A stretch of DNA of 24,540 nt from assembly GCA_910577105.1 (NCBI GenBank), contig CAJTMB010000038.1:1-24540 (forward strand), read 5' to 3'. Below are positions 1 to 6,845 of the stretch, one piece after another (within the stretch, counting starts at the first letter, position 1; each line of letters opens with the position of its first letter). Origin of the DNA: an uncultured Lachnospiraceae bacterium (GTDB lineage Bacteria; Bacillota; Clostridia; Lachnospirales; Lachnospiraceae). A model generated the notes under the pieces. The model saw nothing but the letters and a program-made list of their open reading frames with translations, ran no database searches and was not told the DNA's origin. Both the position numbers and the translations under genes were made by a program.

Positions 1-180
1 ACAACTTACACCTACCGATTTATATGCACAGACATATCAGACCTACCTGCGTAACCGTGCATCCAATCGGAACACAATTACTTCTAAGTATGTCTGTAAT
101 ACATGTACATATCGTTCATTGTAAAATGTAAGTTGTGCATTTCCATGTTCTCCTAACTTTTTTAAAAACTTAACATAATT
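1..180. other. Edge region with possible coding remnant and inverted repeat
   Basis: No gene is assigned with confidence. On the plus strand 2-124 is open and would give a 40-residue C-terminal tail ending in CTYRSL and a TAA stop. On the minus strand 43-180 is also open, reading NYVKFLKKLGEHGNAQ and ending at a TAG (43-45), without a convincing start. Both readings contain QLT and QTYL because the region is a diverged palindrome: ACAACTTACA at 1-10 is matched exactly by TGTAAGTTGT at 127-136. I do not recognise either peptide. It may be the end of a gene lying to the left or a decayed repeat. Confidence 0.3.
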
Positions 181-198
181 CTATTTACATGTCAAGAG

Positions 199-404
199 AT
201 ATTTTGACAGCGTTTCCACATTTGGCATTGTGGTATCCCCGACATGCATTTGATTCCGTAAGGGGGCCTGTAAAAACGCCGGCCCTTGGATGTAGTTTTT
301 TGACATCCTACGAGCCGCTGCGCTTTTACCGGAGTGAGAACGTCCCCCGTCGGAACAAAAGCACGTCGGGGATGCCACAATGTAAATGCGGAAAAGCAAA
401 ATAT
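199..404. repeat. Large imperfect palindromic element (MITE-like or structured hairpin)
   Basis: The whole stretch folds on itself. Outer arms 199-258 and 351-404 share ATATTTTG, then GC-TTTCC, CATTGTGG, ATCCCCGAC, TGC, TTTG and TTCCG with scattered mismatches. Inner parts also pair: GTAAAA near 270 with TTTTAC near 328, and GGATGT at 288-293 with ACATCC at 303-308 around a 9-base loop. It begins 12 bases past the stop of the 114-residue gene at 417. The stretch TTTTACCGGAGTGAGAACGT (325-344) is identical to the loop of the hairpin at 9630-9724, so this looks like a dispersed family. No transposase is encoded. Open frames across it are by-products of the palindrome. Confidence 0.7.
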
Positions 405-416
405 TTTAAAAGAACT

Positions 417-761
417 TCAAACACCGATGCTCGCCATGCGCCATTCATGGACATAGTAATTGTACCGCAGCCGGAAGGTTCTTGGCTTTCCGTATAAGGA
501 TGCGGTACAGACAAAATTGGCGCCCAGCGAGCTGTGTTCCTGGTCCGATGATATGACTTTTTCTATTTTTATTGTGACAACTTCACCGTTCCTGTCACGA
601 AAGCGGAACCATATGGGAGTGATTCTGCCGTTTGTGTCGGTGCATGAAATCATTTGTACCGGAATATCTACGCATAAAACGCTTTCTATGGCGGCTGCCT
701 CCTTATTCGAGTGGTATTTGAGGTTAGATTCGGGCGGACGAATCCAAGAAGTAATTGCCAT
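417..761 (-). CDS. Conserved-looking small protein of unknown function, downstream of SirTM
   Basis: A 114-residue soluble protein that I do not recognise. It has no signal peptide or membrane segment. The composition suggests a beta-rich fold: alternating hydrophobic stretches such as LCVDIPVQMIS and ITPIWFRFRDR, and a C-terminal half rich in Arg and aromatics (RTFRLRYNYYVHEWR). The ATG at 761 is chosen over a TTG at 785, which has no ribosome site; the ATG has only a weak GGA nine bases upstream. The gene starts 26 bases after the sirtuin stop on the same strand and so is probably translated from the same mRNA. That makes it a candidate partner or substrate of the sirtuin, which is inference from position only. 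A large palindrome follows its stop. Confidence 0.6.
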   Translation of the reverse strand: MAITSWIRPPESNLKYHSNKEAAAIESVLCVDIPVQMISCTDTNGRITPIWFRFRDRNGEVVTIKIEKVISSDQEHSSLGANFVCTASLYGKPRTFRLRYNYYVHEWRMASIGV

Positions 762-787
762 ATATAGTATTCCGATATTTTTCAATA

Positions 788-1654
788 TTATTGCTTATCA
801 CGCTGTAATTGCTGCAAAACTTTTCCTATATCATAACGGATACAGATAGATTGTTTTCTGATTTTTTCCGGGATATAGACTTCTGACAGATTGATGCATA
901 TATACATGGCTTCGGGATTGTCGTATGTCATCTGCCAAAACGGATATTTGATGATTCCCGGGGTATTGCCCCCGACGCCCAATTCCAGATATATTACTTT
1001 CATTCCTCTATGGCTTCTTATAAAATCCTGATACCTCCCGGCTGCCTTATGCCAGCCGCTGTCTTCAACAAAGGTGTCGTCCGCCCTCAAATTCATTGAC
1101 ATAGGAGCGCCGCAGACAGGACAATGGGGAACTAACCCAACCGGAATAAGCATATTTTTCTGTTGGGAAACCATTTTTTTAATTTCAGATTCATTGTCAT
1201 ACGTCTTATTATGGCAGGGCTTTGAGCATTGCCATAGCCCGTAATCACCCTGCGTATAAAACAGTCTGTGTTTATCAAAACCCGCCTTTTGGAAACAGTG
1301 GTCTACATTGGTCGTCAAAACAAAATAGTCTTTGTCCCGTACCAGATTGTATAAATCGTTATAAACGGATTTCGGCGCATTTTGGTAACGGTTGATAAGA
1401 ATGTAACGGCTCCAATACGCCCAGTGTTCCTCTAATGTCTTGTATGGGTAAAAGCCTGCGGAATACATATCCTTAAAACCATATTTTTCTATAAAGTCCG
1501 CAAAATTATCTTCAAAGCGTTTCCCGGAATAAGTAAATCCGGCAGAAGTAGACAGTCCTGCGCCTGCACCGATTACAATGGCGTCAGCGCCATCCAGCTT
1601 TTCTTTAATATTTTCCGGGGAAGTCTTTGCTTCCGTATTGTCCCGACAACTCAT
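788..1654 (-). CDS. SirTM-type (class M) sirtuin, probable protein mono-ADP-ribosyltransferase
   Basis: A Sir2-fold protein of 288 residues. The NAD-binding GAGAGLS motif is at residues 30-36 and a zinc site is formed by C143, C147, C178 and C181. TTNVDH (114-119) replaces the usual TQNID. The catalytic His of ordinary sirtuin deacylases is absent: Q135-G136-D137 stands in its place. N116, Q135 and R190 correspond, with a shift of two, to N118, Q137 and R192 reported as important in Staphylococcus aureus SirTM, which ADP-ribosylates a lipoylated GcvH-like carrier rather than deacetylating. The usual SirTM neighbours (macrodomain hydrolase, GcvH-L, lipoate ligase) are not in this window. The ATG overlaps the stop of an upstream 42-residue remnant (ATGA), which implies translational coupling. 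The acceptor is unknown here. Confidence 0.85.
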   Translation of the reverse strand: MSCRDNTEAKTSPENIKEKLDGADAIVIGAGAGLSTSAGFTYSGKRFEDNFADFIEKYGFKDMYSAGFYPYKTLEEHWAYWSRYILINRYQNAPKSVYNDLYNLVRDKDYFVLTTNVDHCFQKAGFDKHRLFYTQGDYGLWQCSKPCHNKTYDNESEIKKMVSQQKNMLIPVGLVPHCPVCGAPMSMNLRADDTFVEDSGWHKAAGRYQDFIRSHRGMKVIYLELGVGGNTPGIIKYPFWQMTYDNPEAMYICINLSEVYIPEKIRKQSICIRYDIGKVLQQLQRDKQ

Positions 1655-1779
1655 TCTGCCACCACGGAAATTCTCTGCCGGATATGGTTTCCGTTTAATG
1701 CCTCGTCAACCATGGCAACCACTTCCTTTACAATCAATTTTCCCTCTTTACCATTTGCACAAATAACAGCAATTTTCAT
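1651..1779 (-). pseudogene. Internally deleted NAD(P)H-binding reductase remnant
   Basis: A 42-residue frame starting MKIAVICANGKEGKLIVKE, the beta-strand and glycine-rich turn that opens NAD(P)H-binding atypical SDR/NmrA-like reductases. It then jumps to AMVDEALNGNHIRQRISVVAE, which reads like the C-terminus of the same family. The roughly 150 residues expected between are missing without loss of frame, so this is best read as an internal in-frame deletion. It keeps a good ribosome site (AGGAGG, nine bases from the ATG) and its TGA overlaps the sirtuin ATG. It may survive only as a translated leader for the sirtuin. A divergent HxlR regulator next door is the arrangement typical of the intact reductase. 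Confidence 0.65.
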
Positions 1780-1872
1780 ACTTTTGTTCCTCCTGTTTTT
1801 TAATTTTGTTTGCGGCTTGTTTTTTCCCGCTTATAAGATTATAATATTTCTGTAAGGATAAAACGTAAAGTA

Positions 1873-1910
1873 AGCACATTATTGTGCTATAGTTACTCAA
1901 AAGAAACTAT
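1873..1910. promoter_or_regulatory. Two adjacent dyads, probable HxlR operator region
   Basis: AGCACA at 1873-1878 pairs with TGTGCT at 1883-1888, and ATAGTT at 1889-1894 pairs with AACTAT at 1905-1910. They lie between the divergent HxlR gene and the reductase remnant/sirtuin operon, directly upstream of the regulator. HxlR-type proteins bind dyads of this kind in shared divergent promoters, so control of both directions is inferred. A TATAAT-like box for the minus direction can be seen near 1848, without a clear -35. Confidence 0.45.
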
Positions 1911-1931
1911 TGTGTAAAAACGGAGGTTTTC

Positions 1932-2252
1932 ATGGAAAAAAATTTGCCCGCCTGCCCGGTAGAAACTACTTTAATGCTTATCAGCGACCGCTGGAAAGTA
2001 TTAATTATCCGTGATTTATTGGATGGCACAAAACGATTCGGAGAAATAAAAAAATCCATAGGAAATGTATCCCAAAAGGTTTTAACGGCAAATTTGCGTT
2101 CTATGGAAGAGAGCGGTCTGCTTACCCGAAAAATATATGCGGAAGTGCCGCCGCGGGTTGAATATACCCTAACGGAAACAGGGTATAGCCTGAAACCGGT
2201 TTTAGACGCCATGGTTGCATGGGGGACAGAATATAAACAGAAAAACGGGTGA
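1932..2252 (+). CDS. HxlR-family winged-helix transcriptional regulator
   Basis: A 106-residue protein that is almost entirely one HxlR (DUF24) winged helix, the usual size for the family. It opens with CPVETTLMLISDRWKVLIIRD, where the conserved Cys at residue 9 and the ISDRWK segment are family hallmarks. The recognition region KRFGEIKKSIGNVSQKVL (about 35-53) is followed by the wing ending PRVEYTLTETG. A GGAGG lies five bases before the ATG. HxlR proteins often sense reactive electrophiles through the N-terminal Cys and control adjacent reductases. Here the divergent reductase is reduced to a remnant, so the present target may be the sirtuin operon. That last step is inference. Confidence 0.88.
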   Translation: MEKNLPACPVETTLMLISDRWKVLIIRDLLDGTKRFGEIKKSIGNVSQKVLTANLRSMEESGLLTRKIYAEVPPRVEYTLTETGYSLKPVLDAMVAWGTEYKQKNG

Positions 2253-2268
2253 ATTATCCTAAAAAATA

Positions 2269-2308
2269 AAATCTGTCCGGCAAGCCAAAGACTTGGACGG
2301 ACAGATTT
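2269..2308 (-). terminator. Rho-independent terminator of the GH120 gene
   Basis: An 11-base-pair stem (AAATCTGTCCG at 2269-2279 with CGGACAGATTT at 2298-2308) has an inner CCAA/TTGG pairing. On the minus strand it is followed by TTTTATTTTTT. It sits between two convergent genes and may also slow plus-strand transcription from the HxlR gene, although that side lacks a clean T run. Confidence 0.8.
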
Positions 2309-2325
2309 ATAAAAATCTTACCTAT

Positions 2326-4335
2326 TCAATATAAATAACACTCGGTCAACGAAATCGGCCCGGCGATAATTTTGTCTCTCTTTTTACCAAAAAAGTCTTC
2401 GTCAAAAACAATTTCCGTTCCATCCGGATTTTCAAAGGCCTGCTCAGGTTCAAATGCCATACCAAGCGTTTCAGAAGTAATCAACGTTTCTTCCCCCTCT
2501 GAAAGATATTCGCCCAGATTGGTGTTTAACTTCCACGCGCCTTCTTTTTCCACGATTTCCAAAAAAATTTCATGTTCTGTGTCCACGGTAAAATCTTTTT
2601 CTTTGTCGCACGGCAACGCCCCGTTAAAAAACCGGTTTCCTCCCGTCCACACCGGAAGCGGCATATAATACCTGTCGCTGGGCGCAGAGCCCATGCCGCA
2701 GTAGCCTTCAAATTCCTTATCCCACTCCTCAAAGGTCTGATAGCCGTCATAGGTCTTTGTGCCCACTGTAAGGTTAAAATCATCCCAGTCGGACGCCGGG
2801 CTGTTTTCTGACGCTTGTGTCAAAAATGGGTGAACCTTTTGCTGGACAAAGATATTGTTGTAAAATCTCATGTCGCCATGGAGAATAGTCATAAATCCTG
2901 CTATTTCTGTCCTGTGCGGAACGTGATAAGGCGTGTAGCGGGGGGAAGCCATTGTTTTTGCCCCGTTATTTACGCCACATCCCACTCCTGCCAGGGAACC
3001 GGCAATCAGATTATGCACAATGGCAACGCCCTGTGTGGGAAGCTTGAGGGCACGGGTGGAAAGCAGAATATTGTTGTCCACAAGTGTGGGACCGTGGGAG
3101 ACTTCTATGAAAATATCCTCGCCCATTCCCATCATTGCCTCCTCATTCATAAGACGTTCATCGGGCAGCGTATTGTCGTGGAACAGGTTGCGTGTTACCC
3201 GGGTCCCCTGTGCCTGCCAGTCCAGCCACAGTCCGCGGGTGCAGTGATGGATATGGTTTCTCCTGATTACCACGTCAATCGCCGCATGCATCTTAATCCC
3301 GCCGATTTCAGCCCCGGCCAGATTCTGGCGGTTGTTGATGTGATGAATATGATTGTCCTCAATTACGGAGAACACGCCGCCAAGGTGTCCTACTATTCCT
3401 GTCTGCCCGCAATCATGAATGTTACACCTGCGGATAATGTGCGAGCCAATCTTTTCTTTTGTCCACCCTTCCGTCTGGGCCTGGCAGATACAGTCGCGTT
3501 CCGTCTGGGTACCATCCTTATACTTCCATTTTGACCATTTATTGTCATTATCAGGCTGTAAATATTTTCCCAAAGAAATGCCGCTGCATTTAGCATGTGA
3601 AATATCACAGTCCTCTATAATCCAGCCTTTAGACCAGTGTGGGCCAATCATCCCCTCCTGATACGCCGTGGGCGGCGCCCACTGGGTTGCCGCTTTCGTC
3701 ACCGTGAAACCGGAAATCGTAATATAGCCAATCCCCTCTTTTTCAGGATAAAAACAGTTTTTTCTCACATTTATTTCCACACATTCCTTCCGCGGGTCAA
3801 ATTCATGGAAATTTGCATAAAGAACCGTCATATCCGCGTCCTCATCCTGCTCAGTGTACCATGTATAAACGGAAAAATCCGCGTCCCATGAAACCTTGGA
3901 AGGAACCGGCTGTTTCACCTTCTCAAACGAATCCACCTCATACATCGCTTTGTCATTTAAATATACTTCTCCCGTATGTGCGGTTAAAAATGCAATGTAC
4001 CAGTCGCCGCTTACAAGCGTCGTAAAAGGATTGTAGTCACCAAACAGGCTGTTTGGCACGGCGCATTTCCACACACCATCCCCCAGCGAATCCCACTGCG
4101 TAACCGATTCGGCACCGGTAATAACCGCCTTTCCTTTTTCTTCGGATTTGTAGATAATCCTCGCATCCTCCCGCCCTGCATGAAGGGGATTTACCGCCTC
4201 CCTGTAAATTCCGGGGGCTACAATAACTTCATCTCCCGCCACAGCAGCCTGCGCCGCTTCCTGAATGGTGGCAAACGGCTTTTCTTTCGTCCCGTTTCCT
4301 GTCATTTGGGTATTTGCCGACACATAATACTTCAT
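2326..4335 (-). CDS. GH120 family beta-xylosidase (right-handed beta-helix glycosidase)
   Basis: A 669-residue protein opening with MKYYVSANTQMTGNGTKEKPFATIQEAA (split here: MKYYVSANTQ, then GTKEKPFATIQ), the start of a parallel beta-helix domain, followed by repeated short turns such as IIRRCNIHDCGQTG, VIEDNHIHHINN and VIRRNHIHHCTRG. The segment GLWLDWQAQGTR (D372) and FIEVSHGP (E411) match the catalytic Asp and Glu regions of GH120 enzymes typified by Thermoanaerobacterium XylC (D382/E405 there); the residue assignment is mine. There is no signal peptide, so it should act on xylo-oligosaccharides inside the cell. GGAGG lies seven bases before the ATG. The next gene upstream is an AraC regulator, and direct repeats suited to it lie in the promoter. 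A minority possibility is another pentose-releasing specificity. Confidence 0.82.
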   Translation of the reverse strand: MKYYVSANTQMTGNGTKEKPFATIQEAAQAAVAGDEVIVAPGIYREAVNPLHAGREDARIIYKSEEKGKAVITGAESVTQWDSLGDGVWKCAVPNSLFGDYNPFTTLVSGDWYIAFLTAHTGEVYLNDKAMYEVDSFEKVKQPVPSKVSWDADFSVYTWYTEQDEDADMTVLYANFHEFDPRKECVEINVRKNCFYPEKEGIGYITISGFTVTKAATQWAPPTAYQEGMIGPHWSKGWIIEDCDISHAKCSGISLGKYLQPDNDNKWSKWKYKDGTQTERDCICQAQTEGWTKEKIGSHIIRRCNIHDCGQTGIVGHLGGVFSVIEDNHIHHINNRQNLAGAEIGGIKMHAAIDVVIRRNHIHHCTRGLWLDWQAQGTRVTRNLFHDNTLPDERLMNEEAMMGMGEDIFIEVSHGPTLVDNNILLSTRALKLPTQGVAIVHNLIAGSLAGVGCGVNNGAKTMASPRYTPYHVPHRTEIAGFMTILHGDMRFYNNIFVQQKVHPFLTQASENSPASDWDDFNLTVGTKTYDGYQTFEEWDKEFEGYCGMGSAPSDRYYMPLPVWTGGNRFFNGALPCDKEKDFTVDTEHEIFLEIVEKEGAWKLNTNLGEYLSEGEETLITSETLGMAFEPEQAFENPDGTEIVFDEDFFGKKRDKIIAGPISLTECYLY

Positions 4336-4385
4336 ACGCCATCCTCCTTGCCGAAAATGTTTTGTTATTTACTCTTTTTACTGTA

Positions 4386-4439
4386 ATTATACACCGGGCT
4401 TAAGATTGTTTTTTAACAAGGGCAGAAACTTTTTAACAA
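4386..4439 (-). promoter_or_regulatory. Promoter of the GH120 gene with AraC-type direct repeats
   Basis: On the minus strand a perfect -10 TATAAT (4386-4391) has no recognisable -35. Instead two exact copies of TTGTTAAAAA lie at 4410-4419 and 4430-4439 with a 20-base period, the promoter-proximal copy covering the -35 position. This is the geometry of AraC-family activation (two half-sites on one face of the helix, class II). The adjacent AraC gene is the natural regulator; this is inferred from position and spacing. Confidence 0.6.
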
Positions 4440-4449
4440 TTTTGGATGC

Positions 4450-4481
4450 AAAAAGCGCTCTTTACCGCAAGCGCTCTTTTT
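4450..4481 (-). terminator. Probable terminator of the XRE-AraC operon
   Basis: On the minus strand AAAAAGAGCGCT pairs with AGCGCTTTTT around a short loop, with a two-base bulge, and ends in a T run. It lies just past the AraC stop codon and before the GH120 promoter. Because AGCGCT is itself palindromic, the same bases also read as a direct repeat. Confidence 0.6.
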
Positions 4482-4485
4482 GTTT

Positions 4486-5655
4486 TCAAAATACCGTCCG
4501 CTGATATTTTTCCCTGTATTCTTTTGGTGATAGCTGCAATTTTCTTTTAAAGACTACGCTGAAATGGCTTATACTTTCAAATTGCAGGTATTCGGCAATT
4601 TCGCTGATTTTTCGGTCAGAATATGCCAGCATGTTACAGGCTGCTTCCAGCTTTATCTTTATCATATACTCCGTAATGGGGATTCCCTCATGCTTTTTAA
4701 ATAGTTTTTGCAGATATTCCTTGGAAATCCCCACTTCATTTGCAAGACCCTCAATGGTTAACTTCTGAAACCGTCCGGCTATGACAGCCCTCTTACACTC
4801 CGCAACATGCCGGTTCGGCACTTCCCCATATTTATTTCTGTCCCGGACGAGCTTTGCCAGAAAAAGATAGCAATCCTTTAATACCTCCTGCATATCCTCA
4901 ATATCCTTACAGGCTGCAACCTTTTTTAAAAACATGTCATTGTGCAGGAAAGCTTCCTTGGAACCGATACCGCCTTCAATAGCTGCCCTGATTGCAAGGG
5001 ATATGCCTGTGACCGTCATATACTCTTCATTCTTTTTTACATCCGCAATCACGACGGGATGCGGCAGTAACACGTCATGAATATGCTCCTTCAAATACTC
5101 TACATTTCCCTGCCGGATACAATCGCGCAAAAACTCTTCCTCCACATATGTGTGATTTTTCTGGAAAGCATCCAACTGACGTGTTTCTTCTATAATCGGA
5201 TTTTGCGAAGACACATCAATCAACATCTGTTCTTCGGGTATTTCTCTTTTATTTGCCTTACCATGTAAAAGAAAACGGATAACATTCTGCGCATCCTCCA
5301 GACGGCAGACCGGGTACTCCTTCATGCCGTTTCGGCGCAGGAATCTCTTGCACTCCATGGTATCCTGATGCCCATAGCAAAACGGCCCCAACACATAAAA
5401 CCCTGCTTCCGACTTACAGCCCCATATGGCGATAGGCGCCTCCTCGTGATATGGAACAAAAACTTGGTTTTTTTCAGGAAAACTGTTTTGTAATTTAAGG
5501 AACACTTTCCTGTCATACACTGTTTCGGATAATTTTTCTCCCCCAATCTCCGCACATTTTTCCCAATTTTCTGCATATATCCGAATTGGCATCCTTGTAA
5601 GCCGGTAAATCAAATCCAGAACGGCTCCTGCATTTCTGTCTATTATATCTGCCAT
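4486..5655 (-). CDS. AraC-family transcriptional regulator
   Basis: A 389-residue protein. The last ~100 residues form the double helix-turn-helix of the AraC family: LTIEGLANEVGISKEYLQKLFKK for the first and ISEIAEYLQFESISHFSVVFKR for the second, followed by SPKEYREKY. The N-terminal ~280 residues are a sensor-like region that I cannot assign to a named ligand domain. The ATG at 5655 is chosen because AGGA lies six bases before it; a TTG one codon upstream would be too close to that site. It follows the XRE gene by 29 bases on the same strand. Direct repeats in the neighbouring GH120 promoter suggest it activates beta-xylosidase expression, probably in response to a xylan-derived sugar (inferred). 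Confidence 0.85.
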   Translation of the reverse strand: MADIIDRNAGAVLDLIYRLTRMPIRIYAENWEKCAEIGGEKLSETVYDRKVFLKLQNSFPEKNQVFVPYHEEAPIAIWGCKSEAGFYVLGPFCYGHQDTMECKRFLRRNGMKEYPVCRLEDAQNVIRFLLHGKANKREIPEEQMLIDVSSQNPIIEETRQLDAFQKNHTYVEEEFLRDCIRQGNVEYLKEHIHDVLLPHPVVIADVKKNEEYMTVTGISLAIRAAIEGGIGSKEAFLHNDMFLKKVAACKDIEDMQEVLKDCYLFLAKLVRDRNKYGEVPNRHVAECKRAVIAGRFQKLTIEGLANEVGISKEYLQKLFKKHEGIPITEYMIKIKLEAACNMLAYSDRKISEIAEYLQFESISHFSVVFKRKLQLSPKEYREKYQRTVF

Positions 5656-5684
5656 CAAAAATCCTTTCCCGTTCGCTTTGCATT

Positions 5685-6734
5685 TTACGCCTGAATGGTT
5701 TTCAGAAAGGCGCTGCCCGCCTCGCTCTCCCTGAAAAAAGCAAGCTTTTCTTCATGCAGAAGCATGTCAGCCAAATCCTTTTTCAGAAGTCCGGGCAGTA
5801 AGCCCTCCTGCTCCCTTTGCGGTATATGCCGGTACAACTTGGTTTCGCCGAGTTTCCAAGGTTTATCCGCGCTTTCAAGCATTCCCTTGAAAATGCGGAT
5901 TAAGCCCCCAATATCTTTCTCTTCGCAATACACTTCCAGATAAGCGCTGAAAGAGCCGTATTCCCAAAGTTGAAGCGTTTTCACCGATTCACTCAAGGTA
6001 TCCGCCAGAAAACGGGCATTTTCCAAGTCATCTTCTTTTAAGGCAATCACGGTAAGCGCTCCCAGCGCCTGTTGTATATGGCCTGCTGCCGTAAGAAGCC
6101 TGTTTTCCAGCAGCAGCCTTGCCTCGGTAAAATTACCCTGCTTCATATACAGGGAAATCTTTGCCTGTTTTGCCTCTTCTTCCTCCTGCGGCATTTTTTG
6201 CAGAATTTCTTCTGCCTTTGCAAGATTGCCGTTATTGACATACTGGTAAAAAAGCTGTTCACATGCTTTTTTGCTCAGATAACTGTCTGCATGGGCGACA
6301 ACCCGTTCGTACCAGCCACGGATTTCTTTTTCATATCTTTCCCCGTTTTCCACATCCTCCGGCACGAAAAGCATAAGCCCCTGCAAGGTGGAAGCCAATC
6401 CCAGAATCAGTTCATAGCAGCTCGGGTACTCCTTTATCTTACGGACCGCCTCACAAAAAGCCTGCTCAAATCCTTCCTGCACCGCCATCCTGCTGATTTC
6501 CTCTACCAGACCGTTGATTTCTTTCTCCTCCGGTTTTTCCTCAAAAGAAAGCAGGCTGTTCAAATCTACGGAAAGCAGCCTTGCCAGAGGAACCAGCAGG
6601 GTAATATCGGGATAGGCCTGACCGCTTTCCCACTTGCAGACCGCCGGCGCCGTTACCCCTAGCCTTTCTGCCATCTCCTCCTGCGTCATGTTCCTTTCTT
6701 TTCTGTGCCGGCGGATTACTTCTCCTAGCTGCAT
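5685..6734 (-). CDS. XRE-family helix-turn-helix regulator with helical repeat C-terminus
   Basis: A 349-residue protein beginning MQLGEVIRRHRKERNMTQEE. Residues about 4-60 form an HTH_3 (Xre/Cro) domain with the typical TAPAVCKWESGQAYPDI segment and LARLLSVDLNSLLSF end. The rest is alpha-helical and rich in Glu and Leu, with segments such as NLAKAEEILQKM and NFTEARLLLENRL that look like TPR helices. The start at 6734 has GGAGG seven bases upstream; a longer frame exists upstream but runs across the promoter. It is the first gene of a pair with the AraC regulator. The role is unknown. Regulators of this layout in Lachnospiraceae often control neighbouring genes. Confidence 0.82.
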   Translation of the reverse strand: MQLGEVIRRHRKERNMTQEEMAERLGVTAPAVCKWESGQAYPDITLLVPLARLLSVDLNSLLSFEEKPEEKEINGLVEEISRMAVQEGFEQAFCEAVRKIKEYPSCYELILGLASTLQGLMLFVPEDVENGERYEKEIRGWYERVVAHADSYLSKKACEQLFYQYVNNGNLAKAEEILQKMPQEEEEAKQAKISLYMKQGNFTEARLLLENRLLTAAGHIQQALGALTVIALKEDDLENARFLADTLSESVKTLQLWEYGSFSAYLEVYCEEKDIGGLIRIFKGMLESADKPWKLGETKLYRHIPQREQEGLLPGLLKKDLADMLLHEEKLAFFRESEAGSAFLKTIQA

Positions 6735-6764
6735 ACGGTGACCTCCTTTAAACTTGATGACTTT

Positions 6765-6793
6765 ATTATAAACAGAAGCCACAGGCAGCGCAA
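6765..6793 (-). promoter_or_regulatory. Promoter of the XRE-AraC operon
   Basis: On the minus strand TTGCGC (6788-6793), a 17-base spacer and a perfect TATAAT (6765-6770) precede the XRE ATG by about 30 bases. This also argues against the longer XRE frame starting at 6782, since that start would lie inside the promoter. Confidence 0.6.
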
Positions 6794-6845
6794 TTGAGTA
6801 AAAATTAAGCAGCGGGAAATAAAATTAACTGCCATTCATTTTTAA

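Noticed and set aside
181..514. Several short frames on both strands
   Set aside because: They run across the palindromic element or antisense to the 114-residue gene; their peptides resemble each other only because the DNA is palindromic.
2815..3534. A 239-codon plus-strand frame
   Set aside because: It lies wholly inside the GH120 gene on the opposite strand, has no ribosome site and no protein-like motif.
6072..6662. A 196-codon plus-strand frame rich in Phe and Leu
   Set aside because: It is antisense to the helical XRE-type gene; the composition is explained by the complementary Glu/Lys codons.
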